Assembly: GCF_008728515.1 (NCBI RefSeq)
Contig: NC_044981.1
Span: 110,165,702-110,229,701, forward strand
Origin: Papio anubis
Lineage: Eukaryota; Chordata; Mammalia; Primates; Cercopithecidae
DNA length: 64,000 nucleotides
Reading direction: 5' to 3'
Below, piece after piece: positions 23,180 to 32,144 of this stretch (positions within the stretch are counted from its first letter, which is position 1; every line of letters starts with the position of its first letter). A program made the translations under genes and the position numbers. The notes beneath the pieces are model-generated. The model was not told the origin of the DNA and made no database searches. It saw nothing but the letters and a program-made list of their open reading frames with translations.

Positions 23180-23440
23180 GTTTCTCCGTGAAACTTACCT
23201 GATGACACCATTTAAATTGTAGCCCCACCAGGCACACACGTGGGCACTCCCTCCCATCCCTACCCAGTTCTGTTTTGTTCTCCCACAGCACAAGAACTCT
23301 ATTATACCATACAACTTATTGTTTGTTTTTGGTTTACTCTTTATTATTGATTACCTGTCTCTCCTCACTAGAAGGCCTGGGTTTGTGTCTGTTGTATTTA
23401 CTCCTAGATTCCTAGGCATTGAAAGGCATTTACTGCAGAG
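23180..23440 (+). repeat. L2 3' end fragment
   Basis: CTGTCTCTCCTCACTAGAAGG, GTTTGTGTCTGTTGTATTTAC and GGCATTGAAAGGCATTTACTG resemble the L2 3' end in order. Confidence 0.65.
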
Positions 23441-23739
23441 TAAAGTGAGCATACTCACACTGAGAAACTGCTGACCCACGGTGTAAATTATTGGAAAAGA
23501 CTTCAACACATCTTTTTAAAAGTGTTTTCCAGTTTTAAATAAAAGAAAAGTCTGAACTTAGGAATAAGTGATTTGCTATTTTTCCTTAATAGAATATATA
23601 GACTATATATTCATATTTAGAGATATCTGTTTCACATGCAAATGTAATTGTTTTGCTTACTCGTTACATGAAAGGCAAACATGCCCATCTTTTTGACTTA
23701 AATCCTTACTGTGGTAAAGAATAAAGCCATGCATACCTG

Positions 23740-24043
23740 GGCTAGATGTGGTGGCTCATGCCTGTAATCCCAGCACTTTGGGAGGCTGAAACAGGAGGAT
23801 CTCTTGATGCCAGGAGTTTGACACCAGCCTGGACAATGTAGTGAGACCCCCGTCTCTACAGAAAATTTTTTTTAATTAGCCTGATGTGGTGGAATGCACC
23901 TGTGGTCCCAGCTACTTGGGAGGATGAAGCAGGAGGATCCCTTGAGCCCAGGAGTTCGAGTCTGCAGTGATCCATGATTGTGCCACTGTACTCCAGTCTG
24001 GGTAACAGAGTGAGAGCCTATCTGAAAAAAAAAAAAAAAAAAA
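23740..24043 (+). mobile_element. Alu, J-type, first of a second tail-nested pair
   Basis: Old Alu (TTGAGCCCAGGAGTTCGAG, GATTGTGCCACTGTACTCCA) with about 19 A. Its left flank TGCATACC (23730-23737) recurs only after the next Alu, at 24349-24356. Confidence 0.93.
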
Positions 24044-24346
24044 GGCCGGGCGTGGTGGCTCATGCCTGTAACCTCAGCACTTTGGGAGGCCAAGGCAGGC
24101 GGATCACGAGGTCAGGAGATCGAGACCATCCTGGCTAACACGGTGAAACCCCGTCTCTACTAAAAAATACAAAAAACTAGCTGGGTGTGGTGGCAGGTAC
24201 CGGTAGTCCCAGCTACTCGGGAGGCTGAGGCAGGAGAACAGCGTGAACCTGGGAGGCAGATCTTGCAGTGAGCCGAGATCGTGCCAGTGCACTCCAGCCT
24301 GGGTGACAGAGTTAGACTCTGTCTCAAAAAAAAAAAAAAAAAAAAA
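24044..24346 (+). mobile_element. AluY inserted in the A tail of the preceding AluJ
   Basis: AluY-type sequence (GGAGATCGAGACCATCCTGG, GGTGAAACCCCGTCTCTAC) starting exactly where the AluJ tail ends, with its own 22-A tail. Confidence 0.93.
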
Positions 24347-24356
24347 TGTGCATACC

Positions 24357-24530
24357 CGATAGAAGGTACACTGCACACATTATTCCATTTAATCCTCATG
24401 ATGGAGAAGACAGCTATTATTATCCCCGTTGTAATATATGGAAAAGAGATACAGAGTTTAGTATCTTACTCACGACCATAAAGGGGCTTAGTGGCAGATT
24501 CCAGAGCCCATTCACAATGCTTTCAAGTGT
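24357..24530 (+). repeat. MIR SINE fragment
   Basis: TTCCATTTAATCCTCATGATG, TATTATTATCCCCGTTGTAA and GTGGCAGATTCCAGAGCCCA follow the MIR consensus order. Confidence 0.85.
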
Positions 24531-24706
24531 CACCATTTGATTACTTGCCTTAAAGCCATCTTTTGCTTCCCAAAGCAAGCCCCAATGCAAACATCTCTGA
24601 TGTAACTTTAAGGAGAATCTGTCAAGCACGTATTTTGCACACAAGGAAGAATATATTTCCCTAATGAGCCTTTTTTTTAGCTCACAGACAAATGTTGTGT
24701 TTCTAG

Positions 24707-24838
24707 ACATGGTCGCATCTGGATGAGGACCAGCAGGAGCTTAGCAGACAGCTGGAGGTGGTGGAAAACAGCATCCCAAGCGTGGGTCTGGTGGAGGAGA
24801 ACGAGGACAGGCTTATTGACCGCATAACACTCTACCAG
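24707..24838 (+). CDS. SYNE1: SYNE1 exon 9 of window, rod
   Basis: Forty-four codons, phase 0/0, from TWSHLDEDQQ to RITLYQ. The tryptophan and the following charged helix suggest a repeat start. The acceptor is TTGTGTTTCTAG. A stronger-looking T8-AG lies 26 nt upstream at 24671-24680. The donor CAG|GTTGGT is weak at +3 and +4. Confidence 0.97.
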
Positions 24839-25349
24839 GTTGGTGTTACAAGCCGCCACATTGCCTTTAGAACCTTACCAATAGTTTTAACAGAATGTAA
24901 ACAAATTTGTGATCAATTACTTTATTAGTACTTTTACTTTTCTTTCAAGTTATTGGCATTGAAAGGAGATAATGTTTCTGTTATTTATAGTTGGACATTA
25001 TTAAAAGTCTTTCTTTTTTCTTTTTAATGAGAGCTCTTTTTGAAAATTCAGCCTCCACCAAGCATTAATTTATGCTGATGCCACACAATTCTTGAAATAA
25101 TAACAATAATTTGAAAGTTTTAAATCCACCTAAAGTCACTACCAAAATAATAATAATAATAAACAAAAGGAGACCATCTATACTTAAATATAGATGAAAC
25201 ATCTTGAAGTTTTCAGTGTTACTTGAGTGAGTATACTTTAAGTTCCAATAACAGGTAATGGGAACATTGTAGGTACTGGAGAAATTGTAATTCTTAAAGA
25301 CAAAAATTGCATATCCAAACTTGTAACCTAATAATTTCAATGATTTTAG

Positions 25350-25546
25350 CATTTAAAATCTAGCCTTAATGAATACCAGCCCAAATTATATCAAGTATTA
25401 GATGATGGCAAACGACTTCTGATATCCATCAGCTGCTCAGATCTAGAAAGTCAACTAAATCAACTTGGAGAGCGCTGGCTAAGTAACACCAACAAAGTGT
25501 CTAAGGAACTTCACAGACTGGAAACAATATTGAAACACTGGACCAG
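25350..25546 (+). CDS. SYNE1: SYNE1 exon 10 of window, rod (first half of a split repeat)
   Basis: 197 bp encoding 65 codons plus two bases (AG) of a split arginine codon, from HLKSSLNEYQ to LKHWT. It enters in phase 0 and leaves in phase 2. The acceptor is TGATTTTAG and the donor CAG|GTAATA. With exon 11 it encodes 110 residues, about one spectrin repeat. LGERWLSNTNKV holds a conserved-type tryptophan. Confidence 0.97.
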
Positions 25547-25600
25547 GTAATACATGACTGTTTTGTATATTTTCAGATGAGTGCTACATTGTATTAATAA

Positions 25601-25905
25601 GGCTAGTGGGGGTGGGGGATGATGGCTGAAACCTATAATCTCACTACTTGTGGAGGCTAATGCAGGAGGATTGCTTGAGGCCAGCTGTTCAAGACCAGCC
25701 TAAGCAACATAGTAAGACCCCAATCTCTGCAAAAAATAAAAAAGGACTAGGTATGGTAGCACATGCCTATGGTCCCTGCTATTGGAGAGGCTGAAGTGGG
25801 AGGATTGCTTCAGCCTGGGAGGTCGAGGCTTCAGTGAGTCATGATCAGGCTACTGTACTCCAGCCTGGGCAATAGAACGAGAGTCTGTCTCAAAAATAAA
25901 TAAAT
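25601..25905 (+). mobile_element. Alu, J-type
   Basis: Strongly diverged Alu (GGGAGGATTGCTTCAGCCTG, GGTCGAGGCTTCAGTGAG) about 55 bp after the exon 10 donor. Confidence 0.9.
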
Positions 25906-25986
25906 TAGGCAAGTAGATATTCACTTGAAAGTGACATGGCTCCTCTAGGAACTTATTGTATAGTTTGGAAAATAAAGATAAGCAGA

Positions 25987-26286
25987 GGCAGGGCGCAGTG
26001 GCTCACACCTGTAATCCCAGCATGTTGGGAGACTGAGGTGGGCAGATCCCCTGAGGTCGGGAATTCGAGATCAGCCTGACCAACATGGAGAAACCCCATC
26101 TCTACTAAAAATATAAAATTAGCCAGGCATGGTGGCGCATGCCTATAATCCCAGTTACTTGGGAGGCTGAGACAGGAGAATCGCTTGAACCTGGGAAGGG
26201 GAGGTTGCAGTGAGCCAAGATCGCGCCATTGCACTCCAGCCTGGGCAACAAGAGTGAAACTCCATTTCAGAAAAAAAAAAAAAAAA
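25987..26286 (+). mobile_element. Alu, S-type
   Basis: Full Alu on the + strand, from GGCAGGGCGCAGTGG to an A16 tail, only about 30 bp before the composite antisense Alu. Confidence 0.95.
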
Positions 26287-26313
26287 GGTAAGTAGAAAGT
26301 CCCCACTTGGATT

Positions 26314-26314
<1 letters not shown>

Positions 26315-26346
<32 letters not shown>

Positions 26347-26777
26347 AGACAGAGTCTTGCTATGTCTCCCAGACTGGAGTGCAGTGGCGCGATCTCGGCT
26401 CACTGCAAGCTCCACCTCCCGGGTTCAGGCCATTATCCTGCCTCAGCCTCCCGAGTAGCTGGGACTGCAGGCGCCTGCCACCACGCCCGGCTAATTTTTT
26501 GTATTTTTTTTTTTTTTTTTTTTAGTAGAGACGGGGTTTCACCGTGTTAGCCAGGATGATCTCGATCTCCTGACCTTGTGATCCGCCCGCCTCAGCCTCC
26601 CAAAGTGCTGGGATTACAGGCCTGAGCCACCGCGCCCGGCCCAATTTTTTGTATTTTTAGTAGAGAAGGGGTTTCACCTTGTTAGCCAGGATGGTCTTGA
26701 TCTCCTGACCTCGTGATCAACCCACCTCGGCCTCCCAAAGTGCTGGGATTACAGACGTGAGCCACCACGCCCGGCCT
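26315..26777 (-). mobile_element. Trimeric Alu (left-left-right), antisense
   Basis: Outer AluY: T tail, right monomer, linker, and left monomer at 26659-26776. One perfect 13-bp target-site duplication, CCCACTTGGATTC, flanks the whole (26302-26314 and 26778-26790). A second left monomer with its own T run lies in the linker (26509-26642). Confidence 0.93.
26509..26642 (-). mobile_element. Free Alu left-monomer insertion inside the linker of an AluY
   Basis: Consists of about 15 T and one left monomer (26524-26642), bounded by AATTTTTTGTATTTTT on both sides (26493-26508 and 26643-26658). That looks like a target-site duplication of the host Alu linker. The monomer reads GGCTCAGGCCTG and CACAAGGTCAGG, like young monkey AluY. 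Confidence 0.8.
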
Positions 26778-26907
26778 CCCACTTGGATTCTTGTATACTC
26801 ATACAAACATATAATTAAAAGTGAGCAGGGAGGCAGGTGCATAACGCACCTTGCCTTTGAGTTTCACCCTCCCTTGCCTAATGATGTGTCTGAGAAATCA
26901 CAGTAAA

Positions 26908-26986
26908 GCCTGAGAGGGAGAGAAACAGAAAATGGAAGTGGAGAAAGAGAAGAGTGGAAGGAGAGAAAGAGAAAAGTGGAAGCTTC
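26908..26986. repeat. Purine-rich GA tract
   Basis: Imperfect repeats of GGAGAGAAAGAGAAAAGTGGAA-like units, about 80 bp, almost all purine on the + strand. Confidence 0.75.
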
Positions 26987-27358
26987 TCAAGGGCAATGGG
27001 AAACATTCAGCAGGGTGGAGGATTGATTTTTACACAATGACATAGTCTGTGTCTACGCTGCCTTTATTTCAAAGGACCTTTTGTAACCATCATCTGATAT
27101 TTTCTAAGTAGCATCAATGTGAAGGAGTAGGGGAAAGATACTTTTACACCCAGCTGAAAGACAGGCAAGCGGAAACCCAGAGAGACGGGCTTGATAAAGG
27201 TATCAATATTAAGAAAATTTCAGAGTGCCAACCTCATGCATTTTTCTTCTAAATCTTCAGACCTCTTGTTTTAAAACTGTTGGCATTGGTGAGTAATGTA
27301 GGTGAGCAGAAGATAGTGATGAAATGTTTACTTAATAGACTCCGTAATGTACTTACAG

Positions 27359-27491
27359 ATACCAAAGTGAATCTGCAGATCTAATTCACTGGTTACAGTC
27401 TGCAAAAGACAGGCTAGAATTTTGGACTCAGCAATCTGTGACAGTCCCACAAGAGCTGGAAATGGTCCGGGATCATCTAAATGCTTTCCTG
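27359..27491 (+). CDS. SYNE1: SYNE1 exon 11 of window, rod (second half of a split repeat)
   Basis: 133 bp. The first base completes the arginine begun in exon 10, then 44 codons run from YQSESADLIHW to HLNAFL. LIHWLQSAKDRLEFW has the spectrin helix-A pattern. The acceptor is ACTTACAG and the donor CTG|GTAAGT. Phase 2 in, 0 out. Confidence 0.97.
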
Positions 27492-27568
27492 GTAAGTCTA
27501 AGAATCTAAGGCATTTGATTCAGGCCTGTAAGTTAGGCCTGACCCATACACCAGTAGAAAAGTAGTCA

Positions 27569-27865
27569 GGCCAGGCATGGTGGCTCACGCCTGTAATCCC
27601 AGCACTTTGGGAGGCCAAGGCGGGCAGATCACAAGGTCAGGACTTTGAGACCAGCCTGACCAACATGGTGAAACCCCGTCTCTATGAAAAATACAAATAT
27701 TCGCTGGGCGTGGGTGTGTGCCTGTAATCCCAGCTACTCAGGAGGCTGAGGCAGGAGAATCGCTTGAACCCAGGAGGCGGAGGTTGCAGCGAGCTGAGAT
27801 TGTGCCACTGCACTCCAGCCTGGGCAACAGAGCGAGCGACTCCATCTAAAAAGAAAAAAAAAAAA
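27569..27865 (+). mobile_element. Alu, Sx/Y-like
   Basis: Full Alu from GGCCAGGCATGG to A13, about 80 bp after the exon 11 donor. It has a small deletion in the second-monomer start (GGGCGTGGGTGTGTGCC). Confidence 0.95.
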
Positions 27866-28194
27866 AGGAAGGAAGGGAGTCAACCATCAGTGAATATACT
27901 TAAAAAACTAAGCTATAGAGAATATATTAATGTTAACTATGTGTGTTCCATAATTGTGCAAAATAATAGGGTTCCATGACTCAACATTGCCTCTTCAGAG
28001 TAGTTTTCAAGTAGAGGCTTCGTAGTTTGCTTTCATTCGAGGGCAAGGGTGTACTGGTGTCATTTTCTTTGAGTGTTCGGTATAATCCCCTCCAGGATGT
28101 AAAGGAAGTTGTTTCATGCACTAAATTGATCGCTTTCCTTTTAATGAATGGTCTGGCTACTTAACCCTAATTTGAACATCGCTACTTGTTTCAG

Positions 28195-28377
28195 GAGTTT
28201 TCTAAAGAAGTGGATGCCAAATCTTCCCTGAAATCATCTGTTCTGAGTACTGGAAATCAGCTCCTTCGACTGAAAAAGGTGGACACAGCCACGCTGCGCT
28301 CTGAGCTGTCGCACATTGATAGCCAGTGGACTGACCTGCTAACCAATATCCCAGCCGTCCAGGAGAAGCTCCACCAG
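28195..28377 (+). CDS. SYNE1: SYNE1 exon 12 of window, rod
   Basis: Sixty-one codons, phase 0/0, from EFSKEVDAKSS to VQEKLHQ. HIDSQWTDLLTNI carries the tryptophan of a third-helix motif. The acceptor is CTTGTTTCAG and the donor CAG|GTACAG. Confidence 0.97.
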
Positions 28378-28537
28378 GTACAGAAAGAAGGATTGCTTTC
28401 GTGGGAAATAACTGACTTAAGCTATTTGACATGGAAAAATATATTCGTTTTTTGCTTTTGCTCACAAATTTGAATCAGCTTTGTCCCAGACACCCGGCCT
28501 CCTCTTTCCCATTGTGTTAATATTAAGAGTGAACTCA

Positions 28538-28850
28538 GGCCGGGTGCAGTGGCTGATGCCTGTAATCCTAGCGCTTTGGGAGGCTGAGGAGGGCGGATTG
28601 CCTGAGCTCAGGAGTTCAAGACCAGCCTAGGCAACACAGTGAAACCCCGTCTCTACTAAAATACAAAAAATTAGCCTGGCGTGGCGGTGTGCGCCTGTAG
28701 TCCCAGCTACTCGGGACGCTGAGGCAGAATTGTTTGAACTGGGGAGGCAGATGTTGGAGTGAGCCGAGATCGCGCCACTGCACTCCAGCCTGGGTGACAG
28801 CGAGACTCATCTCCAAAATAAATAAATAAATAAATAAATAAAATTAAAAA
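28538..28850 (+). mobile_element. Alu, S-type, with (AAAT)n tail
   Basis: Full Alu with AAAT repeat tail at 28816-28842. Target-site duplication AGTGAACT at 28528-28535 and 28851-28858. Confidence 0.95.
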
Positions 28851-29169
28851 AGTGAACTACGCTACAAAGCCCTGCCCCGAAGGCATTTCCTCTGAGGGTT
28901 TCTTTCTTGTATGTATGTGGGTGTGGGTATGTGTATTGGAATGTTTGTCTGACTTTGTTTAAACTCTGTTTTCTCCTGGATAAAATGTGGACAATGACAT
29001 ACACTTTTCTCATAAAGTGAGTGTTTATGAAGATTTAGAACATAATACATGTAAAAAAAATCGTATGTATAGGAGAGCAACTGGCTTTCAGTAGATGTAA
29101 ATACTCCTCTTATCTGAAAATACACCTACCTCCCCTGAAATCCCAGAACATTTTATCTTTATCTGTCTT

Positions 29170-29330
29170 TGATACTCATCACTGTGTTTCAGGCAGGATA
29201 GCTGTGTTTCATGTACATGCCTAATCTCTCCTAAGCAGCAGCTGTGCGCCCCCAGAGGGCAGGAACCAACCCACGTTCATTGCTATATCTTTCAGCACCA
29301 CACAGAAGTTGATATACAAAGATTTTAAAT
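29170..29330 (+). repeat. L2 3' end fragment, weak
   Basis: CCCAGAGGGCAGGAACCAAC and TCATTGCTATATCTTTCAGC fit the decayed L2 terminus. Confidence 0.5.
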
Positions 29331-29916
29331 GATTGCTTTTGTTCCTCCAAATCATCATAATACACATATGCATAAATGCGTGCTATGTTAAGTAAGATTT
29401 CGAATTGTAAGTACTGTATATCAGCTAAGGACTGAGGAAATTGGCTATGCTCTTAGGAATAAATTTAAGAGTGCCAAAAAATCTAGAAAATGATAGCTTG
29501 TAGTGTGGTATTTTTCTTTCTTCTTTTAACATTCTTGAGTCAATATGCAGAGATTTTATAAGATAATTAATAAAATACATCTGTTGAATGTTTTATGGTT
29601 AAGTTTTTTTAAGCTCATAAAACTAGTTATAAAATAAGAATAATATTCTCTTCTTTCTGGTGTTTTGATTAATTAGTTAATGTTTATACAATGTTTATAG
29701 TATTGGATGTCAGGTGAACATAAAATGACTATTATTGTTCAGCATTTGCCTGATGTTTGACTTCAAGCTTTCAATAGGGGTAAGATCTCCAAATGTCATT
29801 AAGGAGTGTTATCTCTCTTGGTACATTTTTAAGAATTATTGGAGGGTTTTTAAGTTAGCAGAAGTTGGGGTTTCCATTTTAACACTTGGGACTTGTTCTC
29901 TCCCTGACTTGGACAG
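29331..29916. other. Intron 12, 3' part: AT-rich, nothing recognised
   Basis: AT-rich sequence leading into exon 13, with no recognisable element. Confidence 0.45.
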
Positions 29917-30066
29917 CTCCAGATGGATAAACTGCCTTCCCGCCATGCCATTTCTGAAGTCATGAGTTGGATTTCTCTAATGGAAAATGTTATTCAGAAG
30001 GATGAAGATAATATTAAAAATTCCGTAGGTTACAAGGCAATTAATGAATACCTTCAGAAATATAAG
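29917..30066 (+). CDS. SYNE1: SYNE1 exon 13 of window, rod
   Basis: Fifty codons, phase 0/0, from LQMDKLPSRH to NEYLQKYK. EVMSWISLMENVIQ is a helix-A-like segment. The acceptor is GACTTGGACAG and the donor AAG|GTAATT. Two residues (V in NSVGYK, N in AINEYL) differ from the human protein as I recall it. Confidence 0.97.
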
Positions 30067-30372
30067 GTAATTAAAATTTTTTGTTTTTAACTTTTCATAT
30101 GTTGAGACCATTTTATTTGAAAGAACTAAAAAATTCAAATTATAGTAACCAAGTCTTGGAATGTACGTTTCCTACACATTGACCAGATAGGAATTCAAGA
30201 GCAAGAAAAATGCATTATCAGTTACAGAAATAAGAAGAAATATCTGGTACTAGGAATGATTTTGAATAATTTTATGTTATTCTTAAAGAATTGCAGAAAT
30301 TATAAAAATAAATTTATAAATATTTTATAGTGAGGTTATATAATTTATCTAGTTCTAAATCTTCTACCTAAG

Positions 30373-30452
30373 AAAAAATATATATATACACACACACACA
30401 CGTATATCTGTGTTTATGTTCATATAAACATATACAAATATATATATTTGGC
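30373..30452. repeat. AT/CA microsatellite region
   Basis: (TA)n(CA)n at 30378-30402 and an AT-rich repeat at 30420-30450. Confidence 0.85.
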
Positions 30453-30614
30453 TTCCAAAAATAATGAGTTGTGTGAATACAGACAAATTGAGCCATTTTA
30501 GCTGAGTTATAGAAGTGATAATATTAATACTGAGGTTACTTAAGGCTTTCCAACTCATGGAAAAATAATGAGACATTTATTGTATAATCTTATTTTCTCC
30601 TCTTTTTTTTTTAG

Positions 30615-30791
30615 GGTTTTAAGATAGACATTAACTGTAAACAGCTGACGGTGGATTTTGTGAACCAGTCCGTGCTACAAATCAGCAGTCAGGATGTGGA
30701 AAGTAAACGTAGTGATAAGACTGATTTTGCTGAGCAACTTGGAGCAATGAATAAAAGTTGGCAAATTCTGCAAGGTCTAGTAACTGAGAAG
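30615..30791 (+). CDS. SYNE1: SYNE1 exon 14 of window, rod
   Basis: Fifty-nine codons, phase 0/0, from GFKIDINCKQ to GLVTEK. It follows a T-rich acceptor (TTTTTTTTTTAG) and ends at a good donor, AAG|GTAAGC. AMNKSWQILQGL holds the repeat's late tryptophan. Confidence 0.97.
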
Positions 30792-31121
30792 GTAAGCCAT
30801 TGGCTTGCCACCGTCCAGATTTACATGAAAACCCCAAGAACAGGCACACTCTGTAAGGAAGACTGTGTTCACGAGTAGTGTGGCTCTACTGGGCAAAGAA
30901 CGCTTCCAATAATACTGCTGAAGGTTAATCACCCTAAACTTTCTTTAACCTGTTGATGATTTTCTCTTATACACTCTGTGCTCTTTGTATATTTCATGAT
31001 GTTTCCGTTTTCTAAAGATGCCTCTTGATTTATTTTGCCTTTGGTTCAAGTTGACTTTAGTCCTTTATTGTTTCCCAATAATAGTCATTGATTCATACTT
31101 TATGAAATTCATTTATTAAAT

Positions 31122-31341
31122 CAAACTTGTCCAGCCCACGGGCTGCACGCGGCCCACGACGGTTTTGAATGCAGCCCAACACAAATTCGTAAACTTTCTT
31201 AAAACTTTATGAGATTTCTTTTGCAATTTTTTTTTTTTTTTGGATCATTGGCTATTGTTAGTGTTCGTTTATTTTATGTGTGGCGCAAGACAATTCTTCT
31301 TCCAGTATCGCCCAGGGAAGCCAAAAGATTAGACACCCCTG
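31122..31341 (-). mobile_element. MER30-like hAT (Charlie-group) DNA transposon, antisense
   Basis: Reads CAAACTTGTCCAGCCCACGG at one end and GATTAGACACCCCTG at the other, with GCGGCCCACGACGGTTTTGAA inside. This is the arrangement I recall for MER30. The flanking octamers TATTAAAT (31114-31121) and TTTTAAAT (31342-31349) match 7 of 8, as expected of an 8-bp hAT target-site duplication. Non-autonomous and full length (220 bp). Confidence 0.8.
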
Positions 31342-31478
31342 TTTTAAATCATGTACACAATGAACTGTATTTTAAGAATTCTTAATGTGGAGAAAATGCT
31401 GGCTAGAATAATTAGCCTGCCAATGATTTGATTTTATTAAAATAAAGTTGCAAATTTCATTTTATTGTGTTTGTTCAG

Positions 31479-31634
31479 ATCCAGCTGTTGGAAGGGTTAT
31501 TGGAATCTTGGTCAGAATATGAAAATAATGTACAATGTCTGAAAACATGGTTTGAAACTCAGGAAAAGAGACTAAAACAACAGCATCGAATTGGAGATCA
31601 GGCTTCTGTTCAAAATGCGCTGAAAGACTGTCAG
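31479..31634 (+). CDS. SYNE1: SYNE1 exon 15 of window, rod
   Basis: Fifty-two codons, phase 0/0, from IQLLEGLLESW to ALKDCQ. YENNVQCLKTWFETQEKRL is a typical spectrin first helix. The acceptor is TTTGTTCAG and the donor CAG|GTAACT. A 4.7-kb intron follows. Confidence 0.97.
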
Positions 31635-31924
31635 GTAACTTGTCCAGATGGCTAACATGAACCATCTCACAATTTCATGGCATATGCTAATGTGTTTGTA
31701 GGCCTTGAGAGTTGCAAGTTAAATATTTTTTAAAAGTTGCATTTAGTAACAAATTTTGCTGATTATGTGAGTTTATAGGTTTTTTTAAATAAAAAAAATA
31801 CATTAGAGTTTTTCACTTGTTTTTAAAAATTTGAAATTATGAAAATTTTCAAACACACTCATAAGTAGAGAGAAATGCTGTGACCCCTATATACCGAGCA
31901 TCACATTTAATAATTATCAAGATT

Positions 31925-32144
31925 TGCAACCTGGACGACATGGTGAAACCCTCTCTCTACAAAAAGCTATAAAAATCAGCCAGACATGGTGGTGCTACAC
32001 CTCTCAGTCCCAGCTACTCAGCAGGCTGAGGTGGGAGGATTGCTTGAATTCAGGAGATCAAGGCTGCAGTAAGCCGTGTTTACACCATTACACTTCAGCC
32101 TGGGTAACAAAGCAAGACCCTGTTTCCAAAAAAAAAAAAAAAAT
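31925..32144 (+). mobile_element. Alu, J-type, 5'-truncated
   Basis: Begins within the first monomer (CAACCTGGACGACATGGTG) and keeps the second monomer and A tail. Confidence 0.9.
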
